A stretch of DNA of 64,000 nt from Hysterangium stoloniferum (taxonomy: Eukaryota; Basidiomycota; Agaricomycetes; Hysterangiales; Hysterangiaceae). The notes beneath the pieces are model-generated. The model was not told where the DNA came from, ran no database searches, and worked only from the letters and a program-made list of their open reading frames with translations. Both the position numbers and the translations under genes were made by a program. This document shows positions 53,043 to 64,000 of this stretch, piece after piece (position 1 is the stretch's first letter; every line of letters starts with the position of its first letter). The DNA lies in the NCBI GenBank assembly GCA_015178975.1, contig WHVD01000009.1, positions 1,446,511-1,510,510 of the forward strand, written 5' to 3'.

Positions 53043-54240
53043 AGTATATAGGGAGCTCACACATCTGTGATTCCTGGGATTCTTAGGGTAGATACATAGT
53101 ATGTAATATGCAGCTTATAGCAGTATTCACACAGAGGTGATTCCTAGGATTCTGGGTGTACATACACAAATCATGATATACAGACTATATGGATCCACAT
53201 TGAGGTGATTATTAAGATTTCTGGTAAATAGATCCTACATGCTATGCAGAAAATGGATGTACTCACACAGAGGTGACTCTCGAGATCTTTAGGGTAGATA
53301 CACAGCAATTGGTATGCAGATTATAGGGGTATTCACATAAAGGTACTTCTTGAGATTTCTAGTGTACATACACAGAACTTGATATACAGACCATATGGGT
53401 GCCCACACTGAAGTGATTCTTGAGATTCCTGGGTAAGTATGTCCTACATGCTATGCAGAAAATGGATGTACTCACACAGAGGTGATTCTTGAGATCTTTA
53501 GGGTAGATACACAGCAATTGGTATGCAGATTATAGGGGTATTCACATAAAGGTACTTCTTGAGATTTCTAGTGTACATACACAGAACTTGATATACAGAC
53601 TATATGGGTGCCCACACTGAAGTGATTCTTGAGATTCCTGGGGTAAATACATCCTACATGCTATGCAGAAAATGGATGTATTCACACAGAGGTGATTCCT
53701 GGGATTTTTAGGGTAGATACACACCATATAATATGCAGATTATAGCAGCATTCACACAAAGGTGATTTTTTAGATTTTTAGTGTATATATCTAATACATG
53801 ATATACAGACTATACAGATGCCCACACTGAAGTAACTCTTAAGGTTCCTGGGGTAGATACATCCTACATGTTATGCAGAAAATGAATGTACTCACACAGA
53901 AGTGATTCTTGAGACTTTTAGGGTAGATACACAGCAAGTGATATGCAGATTATAGGGGTATTAACACAATGATAATTCTTGAGATTTCTGGTGTACATAC
54001 ACAGCAATATAATTATATACATGGAGTGGAACCTCATGGGGATTGGGAAGATTGGGAAGATTGGGGGGATTGGAAAAATTGGATTGGAAGAATGGGAAGG
54101 ACTGGAAGAGATTTTGGAGGAGAACTGGGGTAATTTGAAAAAAATATCACAATGATTAGAGGAGAGCATAAGAACTGGGTTTGGAAAATAATCCAACCCA
54201 ATCTCTCTGCCCAACTCCTTCACACATCCCCCCCCACTTG
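53043..54240 (+). repeat. Left inverted arm with 209-bp higher-order tandem repeat
   Basis: Three monomer types of about 70 bases follow each other (with the key words GGGTAGATACACAGCAATTG, GTGTACATACACAGAACTTG and ATCCTACATGCTATGCAG). The word CTATGCAG recurs at a spacing of 209-210 bases near 53,242, 53,451, 53,661 and 53,871 (the last as TTATGCAG). The two central units are almost identical. After 54,015 the arm changes to repeated ATTGGGAAG-type words and ends in a C-rich segment near 54,235. Confidence 0.9.
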
Positions 54241-55260
54241 AAAGCATGTAGTTTGCACAAAGTAGTGGTTTATTCCCCCTCATCACTCAATCTATTAGCT
54301 GTTTTCCTTTGCAGTAAATATCCATCCTACACTATTCAACTGTTGCACTATTGAAACATGGCAAATCACAGTCAAACCAAAAATTGTGTTATTCAAATAA
54401 CAACTGCATAACGGCTAGAATAATTACTATCTGAGGGATGAATGCACAGAAGGTTCTGTTATAAACAATATAATTTTGTGATGATCTGTATCATAATCTT
54501 ATTTAGTTGTGTAAAATATATGTAAACTATTGTAGTAAGATGGATTCCTATTACTATTGGAATGATGTTTCCTTCTCTTGACATATGCTTCATTAGCTTA
54601 TAGAGCATTTTCTGGTGTACTCCATTACAATAATTCAGAATTCCAGCCATGATCTATATAGTCTCTGTGGCAGTAAGATAATATATAAAAAGTGTTAGTG
54701 AAAAAAAAACCCTTGTTTCCAGTGGAATAACATTTCTTCCTTGTTTGTATGACATGCTCATTTAGTTAGAACTGTTTCAATGGTGTAGTAGTTCCACAGA
54801 TAGACCAGTTGAACACTGTAAGACTAATATCTGCAGCAGATGAAAACAGCTAATAGATTCAGTACTGAGAGAGAAACAAACCATAGCTTTTGTGCAGCCA
54901 CGTGTGAACTTGTTGTGAACTGAGATTTAAATGTATCCGAGAGAGTAGTGGGGTTGGAGTGTCCCTGAGAATAATAAGAAAACCCTTGATCATGTATCAC
55001 ATCATTTATCAACCTTCTTTGTTTGACTTGACATTTTACTATCAACCATCCTTTGTTCTACATCTTACCACCACTTAATCTTTACTTCAATTGTTGTTTG
55101 TCTCCTATAATTACCCCCTTTTGATCTTTCATATGTACCTCAGTCAATTTTCCCCATCATATTGATTAAGGTACATTATTCACAACTTAGTCTATTTGTT
55201 ACATTAGCATACTAATTCTTAATTGGTAGTAATGCTATTTGGTATAGACCCTATTTGAAA
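54241..55260. other. Core of the foldback element, AT-rich, non-coding
   Basis: No open frame longer than about 75 codons and no transposase-like motif. I see no tandem structure and no partner in the window. Confidence 0.6.
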
Positions 55261-56371
55261 CTCTCTACAAATCTCAGAGAGAATAAATAGGGGGTATTGA
55301 GAGAGAGGTTGGGAGTATTGGGAGAGACATTGGAGGTATTGGCAGGAGAATTAGGGGTATATGGAGAGAGAGATGGGAGGCATTGGAAGAGATATTGGGG
55401 CATTTGGAGTGATTGAGATGGGAGTATTGGGAGGGAGATGGAGGAAAATATATCAAGGAGTTGGACAAAGGGATTAGGTTTGGGATTGAGTTGAATTATT
55501 CCCCAACTCTCTCCAATTCTCCCAATCTCCCTGATCCCCCCATTTCCCCCATTCCCCCCAATTCCCAATCCCCCTAATTCCCAATCCCCCCAATTCCCAT
55601 AAAGACTTTACTCTATGTATTTGCTTAAATATCTCCAGATAAGCTGTATAGGTCAATCTTATAAATCTCAACACTGTGTAGATCATCCTCTGGAATCTGA
55701 ATATTTACTCTGAGTGACTGCCCCTATATATGTACTGGCTCATCCATCAGTTAATTCACAAAATCACAAGATGATATATTGACATGTAGTATGTGAACAC
55801 CTCTCTAATCTGCATATCATGTGTTGTGTGTCTTCTCAAAGAATCTCAAGAAGCCCTTCCAGGTGAAGCAGTCCCAAATCTGAATATCATGCACTGTGTC
55901 TCTCTTAGAAAAGTCAATAATCACCACTGTGTGATCACATATATTTTCTGCATAGTGTGTACTATGTATTCACCCTAGGAATCTTGAGAATCACCTCAGT
56001 GTAGGCACCCATATAATCTGTATATCATGTTCTGTGTATGTACATTAAGAATCTCAAGAAGTACCTTTGGTGAATACCCTATAATCTGTATATCACTTGC
56101 TGTGTATCTACCCTAAAAATCTCAAGAGTCACTTCTGTGTGAGCACATCCATTTTCTGCATAGCATGTAGGATGTATCTACCCCAGGAACCTTAAGAATT
56201 ACTTCAGTGTGGGCACCCATATAGTCTGTAAATCATGTATAATGTATTAGATATGTATACTAGGAATCTTAAAAATTACCTGTGTGAACACTGCTATAAT
56301 CTGCATATCATATGTTGTGTATCTACCCTAAGAAACTCAGGAATCACATCTGAGTGAGCTCCCTATATACT
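55261..56371 (-). repeat. Right inverted arm
   Basis: From 56,371 inward (minus strand) it repeats the left arm: the 70-base monomers with a 208-base period (TTTTCTGCAT near 55,944 and 56,152), then the AG/TC-rich part between 55,620 and 55,270. The outer part holds about two to three higher-order units against about four on the left. The inner segment CAACTCAATCCC corresponds to CAACCCAATC on the left. Confidence 0.85.
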
Positions 56372-56779
56372 TAATAGACCAGCTAACCTTGGTGTGCATT
56401 ACACACTCTCACCAGGTCCCAGCCCAATCAGCATGAGACTCCTCTAATGTAGATGCAGCGACACTGCTCTTTAGTCTGTGATTGTTACAACCATATCCAT
56501 CTTTGCAACAGTCTTCCAAACCCCTCCCTTAGCAGACTGCAATTCATTTCAATGAAGCTTCTGAAGTAGTCCAATCCATTATTTATAAATGTATCTATGT
56601 GGAACACTCTGTTGAGAATCTAATTTTAGGGGTAACCTCTCATTCCCAGGACTCATAACAACAAATTGTAACAATAAGTGGCTCACTGGCTCACATAATT
56701 CTCATTTTCTGTGTGCAGAGTGCCGACTGCATACATCATCAGTATACTTTCATTCATGCAACATTCAAAAGTGAATACA
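56372..56779. other. Spacer between the foldback element and the next gene
   Basis: No open frame of note and no repeat partner. It probably contains the 3' flank of the minus-strand gene that ends near 56,780. Confidence 0.4.
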
Positions 56780-58617
56780 CTCACAGTGTCGGTGCAAAGC
56801 CTTGGCTTGGCTGTATCACATGACAACCTGGTTGCTCTCTATCTCTTAAGGTGAAGTTATTTTTTGGAGGCACGCATACACAATGCAATAGAACATACGG
56901 TCCCATAGCAGCCACAAGCTTCTCATTTGGCCCACTCCTAGTGACATGACTGGCTTTCCGTCCCTGCCTATGTCCCCCAGCCCCAGCACTGATAGAGATA
57001 AAATTCTGAAAAAAGACCACCCAAGACTACTCACCTTCTCACGGGCCCATTAGTGAGGGTCACACCATGTTCACCATCTTGGTCCATAGCACCACTGGAA
57101 CAAGTCAATCGTGGTGAGCATCATTTTGATATATATAGTAGGTTACCTTGGCGGTTGCATGGCTATAATGGTGGTATTCGTGCTCCCTTCCCCCTCCGAA
57201 CTAACCTGGGGAATGATATGAGCCCTGACCCCATTCTGCCAGCTCTTGCCTTGGCCTTCAATAATAGAGTCATTATCATCATCCCGGATCCGCTTCAGCA
57301 AAGGTAGTGAAGATTCGAGTCTGGACCCAGTTTCTGCTGGTCTTTTCCGACTAATTACATCACTGTGCTTCACAGGTAAGTCGGTCATCCCTAATTTCTC
57401 CTTATCGGCATGGTCACATGAGCTATTTATGTAGTGTGAGAGATGTTGTTACGGAATGATAAAAGATAAACATACATAGTGCCAATTTTCAAAACCAAGG
57501 CCTTGTTGAACTCTGCTGGGTTCTTACGATATTGTGTGGCTATAGGTTTGCTGAATCTGTAGAGCTCCCATCAGTCATGCACTGGATGAGGATTTCATGA
57601 CCAACTCCTCGTCTTTCTGCTCTTCATCATTGAGACAGTCAGCCTTTTTTGGCACAATCCGGCTCATACTCAATATCCCTTCAATGCTGGATGGTACATA
57701 GTGAGAATAAATCTACAATAAGGGAGTAGCCTTACTTCTCTGGGGTTAAAATTTGATGACCAAATGGTCCTCCAGCCTTTTCCAAATGAACAGGTGAGCA
57801 TTTCATACATTTTCTGCATACATTAATGTTAGTGCCTAGTGCAATCTAGCATGTTACAATAGTAACATACAGTGTCAGGTCATTCTGTCGCAAAAGTGCG
57901 ACTCGGGTTGCACTAAGGGGTCATGTCATTGTGACTGCTTTATGTTTTGCTCTAACACAGACCTTAGTACCCAACGACGGTTTAGTAAGAGATCTGGCTC
58001 CCTGTGAGTACTGATGATATCTATCAGAATTGGAATGAGACAATACATAAAACTTAAGACTCACCTGAGTTTGCACATCCACTCAGCTGTCTCTTCGACC
58101 GCATTTTTGCACCATTCAGATGTTTCTGTTCCGTCTGCCCATCCAGCAGCCATATACAGTCCATATACATAGGTAAACCGCTCCAGCAGAGAGCCTTGTT
58201 CAAACATTCCTTTAGACATTGTGCATGTCCATTCCTTCATCCCTTGCAAGGTTGTTGGCATACTCCACGTTATGTTGTGGAGTGAGGACAGTATCTTCTG
58301 GTCTGCAGCCCCTGATGCGAATTGCCGCTTGTTCCGCAATTCTGTCAATGATATTAGGCCGGCTATCCCTGCGCCATTTCATATCGAACCACTAGGCCGA
58401 ATTGAGCAAATGCCGGGTGATGCAAACATCAAACTGTCAGTATGAAATTGAAAGCCTTACCCGAGATGCATCATATGTTCCCCGACATTCAACTTCCATC
58501 ATAATTTGCCACATGGCAAGTAAATCACCAGCCCGCTGATGCTCGGACCTTTTGAAGCTCCCAAGTGTCCAGCACCACCAAGCTTCCTGGGCAAAAACAC
58601 GTTCCATATTCTGTGCC

Positions 58618-59200
58618 TGTTAAGTGCCGTGTCGGGAACTTATTCTGGAACTATCGGGAAGTCACCGGGAAGTCGGAAACTCGTGGATAGGGTCAGGACG
58701 TCGGCTTCAGCTTATGTGCTGCGCCTCTACGCAAACGCTCAATGTCCTTAATTTCGGAAGTGAACTAACGACGGAAGATATGGATATTCAGAGTTCCGAA
58801 GAGTTCCGAATATCGAGCGTACAGAAAGACGGGAGGAGGAATAAGAAACTAAGTCGATATCAGATCTAAGGTAAAGTACAAATTCGCGGAAACTAATATA
58901 AGTCTACTCGTTATTGTACTACAAACTAAGACCATAATAAGACGGAAACGGAAGTATTCTTAAAACGGAAATACAATAAGACATATTAGGAAGACAATAT
59001 TCCGAGACGGGAATACAACAACAAACGAGTGAATACTTGTCAACAGACAAATTACCAAATGCGGAACAAGGGAAGAATGTGGATGATACGGTAACTATGA
59101 TGTTCCGTAGTCGGAGGTCAAAGTCGGAAGTTGGGGATCGGAAGTCGGGAGTGGGAGACCGGAAGTCGGATATTGAAACATCCGGGAACGGGTCGTAACA
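58618..59200. mobile_element. Solo LTR, 583 bp, target duplication GTGCC, inside an exon
   Basis: The insert begins TGTTAAGTGCCG and ends GGTCGTAACA (inverted repeat TGTTA / TAACA). It is flanked by perfect 5-bp GTGCC copies (58,613-58,617 and 59,201-59,205). Taking out the LTR and one copy of GTGCC leaves an open minus-strand reading frame across the site: YCPDILEDVKSVA continues into a frame with FAQEAWWCWTLGSFKR and LLAMWQIMMEVECRG. Inside are repeated words of the type CGGAAGTCGG and GAGTTCCGAA. It belongs to a third LTR family in this window. Confidence 0.94.
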
Positions 59201-60110
59201 GTGCCACACTCTTCACATCTTCTAATATGTCTGGGCAATACCCACCTGTCCCGATATGGCGGGCAAATTCAACAGCACGCAGCATGTTGACGACACCGCC
59301 CTGCCCCCCCAAGCACAACCATCTCATCGCACTATTAGTCCTGTGATTGAGGATTGACTTGAGCACAAGTGAAACATGACCCAATAAAACTTTGTAAATT
59401 GAATTCCAATTTTCTCTGGGAAAATCAGCTGGATCGGGTACTGGAAGGGTAGTGTCAAACAGGGCACCAAATATGATTAAGGTTCCCTCTTTGTATGCTT
59501 GTGGAGATGAAGTAATATCAATAATAGCCAACTGATAATGAGGTTCTTTAATTAATCCTTTCCTTGACAGCTGTCACTCACAAACTTCATGTCATCAAAC
59601 CTTTCACTTGCTTCAATGAATCGTGCGCTCTGTACACAAGACACCCCATATTCACCCACAGAATCGTTGTCCCAATCGAGCAAAATTTCTCGATTTTCAA
59701 AATCAGTAAGCCACTTTAAATAACACAGATTAGAAAAAATATCACTGCGTTTAATATCTTGCTGCTTACCCCTAAATAGTCATCAGATTCAAATGAATGT
59801 GTTGGCTGTCCTCGCCACATGATTTGCTCTGATTCTCCATTATCCTCACCACTTTCTGTATCTGTTTGAGTCTCATCACAGAGAAAATTACCACAAGAGG
59901 CAGCCTTTTTGCGGTGTGATACTGTTTCATTTGTGGGGAACTTGGCCTCAGCAATAGATGCACTTGAACAAGAAAGGTAATATATAAGGTTAACATTCTG
60001 GCAATGTTAAAATTACCTGACTCACATTGACTGAATGGATCCTTCTGGCTTCTCGACATACAGAACAGCTTCTTCAGATTCCGTTTCAGACCCGGAGAAC
60101 ACTGGCATCT

Positions 60111-60262
60111 CAATTGACTCAATACTGTCATCTGTATGGCTACCTTTGGTAGCACATGAACGAGATATCTTTGTTCGACATACAGAACAGCTTCTTCAAT
60201 TGACTCAATACTGTCATCTGTATGGCTACCTTTGGTAGCACATGAACGAGATATCTTTGTAG
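60111..60262 (-). repeat. 86-bp tandem duplication in the unknown gene
   Basis: CAATTGACTCAATACTGTCA starts at 60,111 and again at 60,197, and the following 60 bases are the same in both, through GCACATGAACGAGATATCTT. A further copy of ACATACAGAACAGCTTCTTC lies at 60,057 and 60,179. The unit is 86 bases, not a multiple of three, so if it is coding it shifts the frame. Confidence 0.9.
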
Positions 60263-62125
60263 CCTTTTTGATAGCATGATTACGGTGTCTGTGATGGTAT
60301 GGTAAATGTGAGTGATAAGTGTGCAATGAAACTCACCTGCGCCATGGCACAGCTGTTGTGTGATGAACCCCATGTTTTTTGCTCAAGCCATGCAAACGTC
60401 TGTTCAGGGAGGAGTAGACCCTGTTCACCTTTCAAGATCCACATTATTAGCTCATCCAAGACAGCCTCATTCATGAAATGAGGTGGTCCTAATGGGAAAT
60501 TAGAGTGGGGAAGACGAGATGAATCAATCCATCGCCCTATATCCCCATTTGCCCGAGAAATGCTAGCCCAGGGGATACCATTTCCCCTTCGGTGGGCATA
60601 TCTGTGACTAGGAATTAATGCTACAATATTGATTAGCGCCTCTTTTGTTAACTTGTATCAAGTATAGTACATACTATATAGACCGTCCAAATACTTCTTG
60701 AGTGCTTTGCGCTTAACAGACTCAGAGGAAATCACCTCACCCGCATTGTTGAAGGATAGAGCAACTGACAGCTTCACAATTACAGGCAGAGTGAAGTGTT
60801 CAAGGGGTTTCCAGGTTGACAGTTGTTCAACCTGATCTCTACGCACTGAGATTCCAATATACTTAGCAAAGCAAGGTCATGAAGTAAATTTTCACTCACC
60901 ATTTGAATTCTGGGCAATTGAATCACGGAATGTGCCTTCAATTCCTTTCCAAGTATCATTTCCCATGAATTTGAAGGGATTCTCAGTGGTATGTGACTGA
61001 AATTCCTCTCTACAATACCAAATTCAACATAATACAACCAACATCAGACAAAAAGGTACAGCTTACGCATAAAATACTGCATTGCCTTTTGATGTCTTCC
61101 CCCCAGCCATGACTAATGAACTGAAGTTTAGCTGCTTGGCCAAGGCATCTCCAATCAACCCATATATCTTTGGGATACTTTGATAAAGCTCATTACTATT
61201 GTATTTAAAAAAGAAATCAGTGAGATTTCAACAATGATGTGTATGTTACTTGCGTGGTTGAGATGGCAGTTTTAGCTTCATCAGCCTTTTTTCCCCAATA
61301 GGCACGTTCCTCGGAAGGTAAAACATCAAAAAGTTGGGATCTGACTTTCATTTGCATAGGAAACTCAGCCTTGCGTGACAAGCCAGGGGTCCACCCAATC
61401 TCAATGAGTGCATCCTTTTCGAGTTGCATATAGTCCTGGGTCCCAGCAGCCCAAAGGTCTTTAGCTGCAGGCTTTCGGACTCATTTGAAGAGCAATGTGA
61501 GTATATCATTGCTATCGTGGTTCTGGTGCTCCCTATCGCTGATGTAGTTGGAAATAAAAACTATTGGTCGCTAGAATGGGGATATATTTGAGTATAGTTG
61601 TGCTTGTGAATAAGTTGACTGACCTTCTGAGCGACATCCAGTGCAGATTGACTGGGATTCTCACCAACTACCTCATCCCACATAAAATCTGGCCAGTTAT
61701 CCATATAGGCAGTGGCAAGCCTTTTCTTCCAATCCTTTTGTTTTGTTTTCTTGGATATGATGGCTTCTGCATTGTCAATGCCCCATGGTGCACGAATATC
61801 CTCATAAACTGGCATGCAATCTATGACCCATCGCTTACCTGGGTCAGAGAGTGCCCACATTGATCTGCTGTGTAGTCGGACAAAAGGCCGAAATGGGACC
61901 AAATCTGTTGCTGTGAGATGAATACTGAGCAGAATGGGAGGGAAAAGGGAGGGAATGTGCCAACCTTTGCTATACGGACTATGTGCACTGTCAGTGGCAA
62001 TAGCCTTTGCTTTGTGGGCCTGATTAGAATCAAGTTTACTGGTGTCTGATATGAAGATATAAGATCTATTAGTCCATGACCCCGTCAACAATAACAAACA
62101 TGCCATTGAGCTCAAGTGTACTCAT

Positions 62126-62934
62126 TTTGTATGGTGTCGTTTATCTAAAGAACAAGAAGGGCAGAGAGTTAGCTTGTAGCATTCTATATTGAACACAACT
62201 TACCCTTTTTGTTGGATTGAAGGGGAAAAAAGTGTCAAAGTGTAAGTTTACACTGAGTTTCTAGTCAATTGGTACCACTCGGATGTCCCTGATGGCATCA
62301 AAAGTGAACGGACTCAAGGGTCGGCTTGTCATGCAAGAAGACCCCAGCTACTCCATTAAACTAATAATATTTAAAAACAGCGATTCTAGCCAGTATGCTG
62401 CGGGACACCCATCATTACTTGGTATATTATATATTATCATGAATTTAAAAGAATGTTGACTTTTTTAACTATTAATAAAAGATTGAGGCAAACAAGAAAA
62501 AAAAAAGTGAGCAGCAGAGATGAAAGAGTATAGAGTTCTGGCATGAGCATCTGTCAAAATCAATCAATGTGACAGACTTGACATTCCCTTTTGGGAGGAA
62601 ATAGTTGTTGCAATCATCACAGAAATCAAATATATCAGGGCTGCCACAGATAAGCTCGGACTGTCTGAGTGAACACAAGATGACTGTGGAATTGGGTCTG
62701 GAGTCTCATGACAGTATTGTGAGTGACTTGCTTTTCTGTGAAAGACCTGAGTTTGTGAGGCAGTGTGACTACCAGGGTGGGGCAATACTAATAATACTCA
62801 GTTTTAACAGTGATACGTGCAATTATGTACTCACTTTTTGTCACAGGACAACTAACTATAAGTATGTCCAATTGAAGAATGCCTGCAGCTAGTGATAACG
62901 ACCCTTTCTGCAAATGGTGGATGAGGTGGAATGT
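62126..62934. other. Intergenic stretch without recognisable gene
   Basis: It contains the presumed promoter of the minus-strand gene that starts at 62,125. Minus-strand open stretches near 62,480-62,780 (with CGSPDIFDFCDDCNNYF) are of unknown meaning. No repeat partner in the window. Confidence 0.35.
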
Positions 62935-63660
62935 GTAAGTGAGGGGTGGATGATGCCGCAGACACCGAGTGGGATCCGTCGAGAGTATGTGTCCATGTCT
63001 CTACTGACTAAAAGAAAATGACACCATGAGTATACAAGATGAGGGAAGTTCAACATCTTAATGCCATCGATTTTGTCTCCCATGAGCATTGAAGTAATGC
63101 CTGTGGCCCTATTTTTTGAATTAAATTAGAGCTATATGGGCATAGCATTGGAGTGAAACGCTATGTTTCTACAACTTGCAAACCTCTCAAAACATCACCT
63201 CGTGCATCTTCCCATATAAATGTTAGTATATGCCATCTCACAGATTGACTCAAAATCGCACCAGCGAAGGTTTTTGCTTTGCTCCAGCACGATGGATTCT
63301 GCTATTCTGTCCTGATTTTTGCGAATCAATCGCTGGATCCTGGATGATATACTGTTCAGCAACTTAGGCTGCTAATGTGTCGATTGCTACGAACTCGAGC
63401 ACAAAGCGCTGCCTGGTTAAAACACTTGTACGACTCCACGTCTTAAAGGCCGCCGATGCAGCGGCTACAGCCTGTTCAAACTCGGTGGGAGTAGTTTGAG
63501 GCACCCGAGTAATAAGAGTTTGGGTGGCCTACGGTCCACGTCAGAATTGCATCTCAAGAGAGGTCGGAGTGAACAAACAGGGTCTAAAACGTCGATCCAT
63601 TCCGTGCTGTGCCTTTCAACGAACTGACCTCCTATGAAGTTCCTGTGATATGCGTTTCAA
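62935..63660 (-). pseudogene. Methylmalonate-semialdehyde dehydrogenase, N-terminal exons only
   Basis: The minus strand gives, in exon order, NFIGGQFVERHSTEWIDVLDP (63,641-63,579), a 50-base GT-AG intron, TQTLITRVPQTTPTEFEQAV with AAFKTWSRTSVLTRQRFVLEF (63,528-63,391), QRLIRKNQDRIAESIVLEQ (to about 63,262), a 54-base intron, DARGDVLRGLQVVET (from 63,207), GITSMLMGDKID (about 63,100-63,057), then VSRDMDTYSRRIPLGVCGI (about 63,015-62,945). This is the N-terminal NAD-binding half of the ALDH6-type CoA-dependent dehydrogenase of valine catabolism, normally about 500 residues and mitochondrial. An extra A in an A-run near 63,272 shifts the frame. The sequence departs from the family after GVCGIIHP, so the catalytic Cys region is absent. 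Confidence 0.86.
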
Positions 63661-64000
63661 ACAAGATGTTTATGCTTTCAGAAAGAAGGGGCACTTTGTT
63701 TTCCGCCAGTAACGATAGTGGAAACACAGGATGTAGTACTTGGTCTGTGACCGGTAAGGATGTGGTTATGTTGTGCGGAAGGTGGCCAAAGGTTCGCGCA
63801 CTTCGATTTGCAGTAGGAGTGATAACTTTGATATGTCCTTCCACATTGCGAAGGGTGTATGTTCAGTTTCACCTGTCTGATAAACTTGCGACACCACAGC
63901 CATTGGTGGGTTAGATGGGTTGAAAGGCTAGATGAAGTTTGAGGCCTAGCAGGAAGGTAAGGATGTGTTTCAGCACCAGACAGAACAAGATGTGACAGGG
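63661..64000 (-). other. Probable 5' end of the dehydrogenase gene, unresolved
   Basis: A minus-strand stretch 63,844-63,632 reads LPVTDQVLHPVFPLSLLAENKVPLLSES and meets an AG acceptor just before NFIGGQF. It could hold the presequence exon of the dehydrogenase, but the family N-terminus is too variable to confirm. The window ends here. Confidence 0.3.

Larger units (their letters stand above)
53043..56371. mobile_element. Foldback-type transposable element with satellite-built inverted arms
   Basis: Both ends read AGTATATAGGGAGCTCAC inward (left from 53,043; right, reverse complement, to 56,371). The sequence then continues in step for a further 35 bases (TTCTTAGGGTAGATACA). The arms consist of tandem monomers of about 70 bases and then an AG/TC-rich part. 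The core (54,240-55,260) is AT-rich with no long open frame. The element has no coding capacity, so it would need a transposase from elsewhere. I see no clear target-site duplication (flanks AATGGGTC and TAATAGACC). Foldback elements with repeat-built arms are known in animals and plants; I know of no such family described in mushrooms. Confidence 0.8.
56780..62125 (-). pseudogene. Multi-exon gene of unknown function, interrupted by a solo LTR
   Basis: The likely start is the ATG at 62,125 (MSTLELNGMFVIVDG). Exons recognisable by open frame and GT-AG borders include SNQAHKAKAIATDSAHSPYSK (about 62,050-61,980), VYEDIRAPWGIDNAEAIISKK with WPDFMWDEVVGENPSQSAL (about 61,820-61,625), MQLEKDALIEIGWTPGL with EERAYWGKKADEAK (61,429-61,250), WKPLEHFTLPVIVKLSVALSF (about 60,846-60,700), MNEAVLDELIMWILKGEQGL (60,474-60,345), ITSSPQAYKEGTLIIFGALF (59,520 onward), LRNKRQFASGAADQKILSSL (58,348-58,065) and SRKRPAETGSRLESSLPLLKR (57,388-57,150). 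I do not recognise a catalytic domain. An in-frame TGA before the LRNKRQF exon and the LTR make it inactive as it stands. It is probably single-copy host or host-like DNA. Confidence 0.6.

Noticed and set aside
53043..54015. Regularly spaced repeats that could suggest a CRISPR array
   Set aside because: Units are contiguous ~70-bp monomers without unique spacers, in a eukaryotic setting, and are mirrored at the other end of the element.
1..64000. rRNA, tRNA, riboswitch or prokaryotic operon features
   Set aside because: None seen; gene structure with short GT-AG introns and the transposon types are eukaryotic.

Overview
This window looks like nuclear DNA of a mushroom-forming fungus (Agaricomycetes), a call I infer from three things. 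Genes are split by very short GT-AG introns of about 50-56 bases. The Ty3/gypsy elements have a protein style familiar from Agaricomycetes. The recognisable genes are eukaryotic housekeeping genes. There is no prokaryotic operon structure, rRNA, tRNA or CRISPR. Most of the window is transposon and segmental-duplication debris, and I see no gene that is clearly intact and functional.

Left part (1-9,560). A decayed Ty3/gypsy element on the minus strand runs off the left edge (integrase, RNase H, reverse transcriptase, protease and gag remnants, 1-3,060). It abuts a second Ty3/gypsy element on the plus strand (3,129 to about 8,984). That one has a 5' LTR, a Tf1-like self-priming hairpin, a long gag-protease frame and broken RT, RNase H and integrase; I find no 3' LTR. 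Both show many in-frame TGA codons where the family has Arg, which suggests CpG decay. Copia fragments in opposite orientations follow (8,985-9,562).

Middle part (9,590-53,010). This is a mosaic of duplicated, inverted and internally deleted segments. I use private labels. G5 is a gene of at least five exons, unknown to me, present in nine copies (A-I). X is a block found before G5, and P, N and T are blocks found after it. T encodes a one-pass membrane protein with a 17-residue repeat. R is an LTR-like interspersed repeat. Exons 3-5 of G5 copy H, joined at canonical splice sites, read as one open frame. Four copies share one internal deletion that fuses exon 3 to block P, so a deletion derivative was amplified. 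The largest structures are a 4.5-kb direct duplication (26,390-30,900 and 42,520-47,060), a 2.8-kb one (17,590-20,370 and 30,940-33,360), and a 4.5-kb palindrome (28,560-33,060) whose arms look identical over hundreds of bases. Inserted in the mosaic are a BEACH-domain gene fragment, a 5'-truncated LINE with poly(A), copia gag and RNase H pieces, two solo LTRs with perfect 5-bp target duplications, and a 147-bp near-perfect hairpin.

Right part (53,043-64,000). A 3.3-kb foldback-type element (53,043-56,371) has 1.1-1.2-kb inverted arms built of about 70-bp monomers in a 209-bp higher-order period. Next comes a minus-strand multi-exon gene of unknown function (about 62,125 to 56,780). One of its exons is interrupted by a 583-bp solo LTR, and the reading frame is continuous across the empty site. 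Last is the 5' part of a methylmalonate-semialdehyde dehydrogenase gene (minus strand, 63,660-62,935), frameshifted and truncated.

All calls are from reading the sequence by eye; no alignment or database search was run. Block boundaries in the mosaic are accurate to some tens of bases, except where a target duplication or splice site fixes them.
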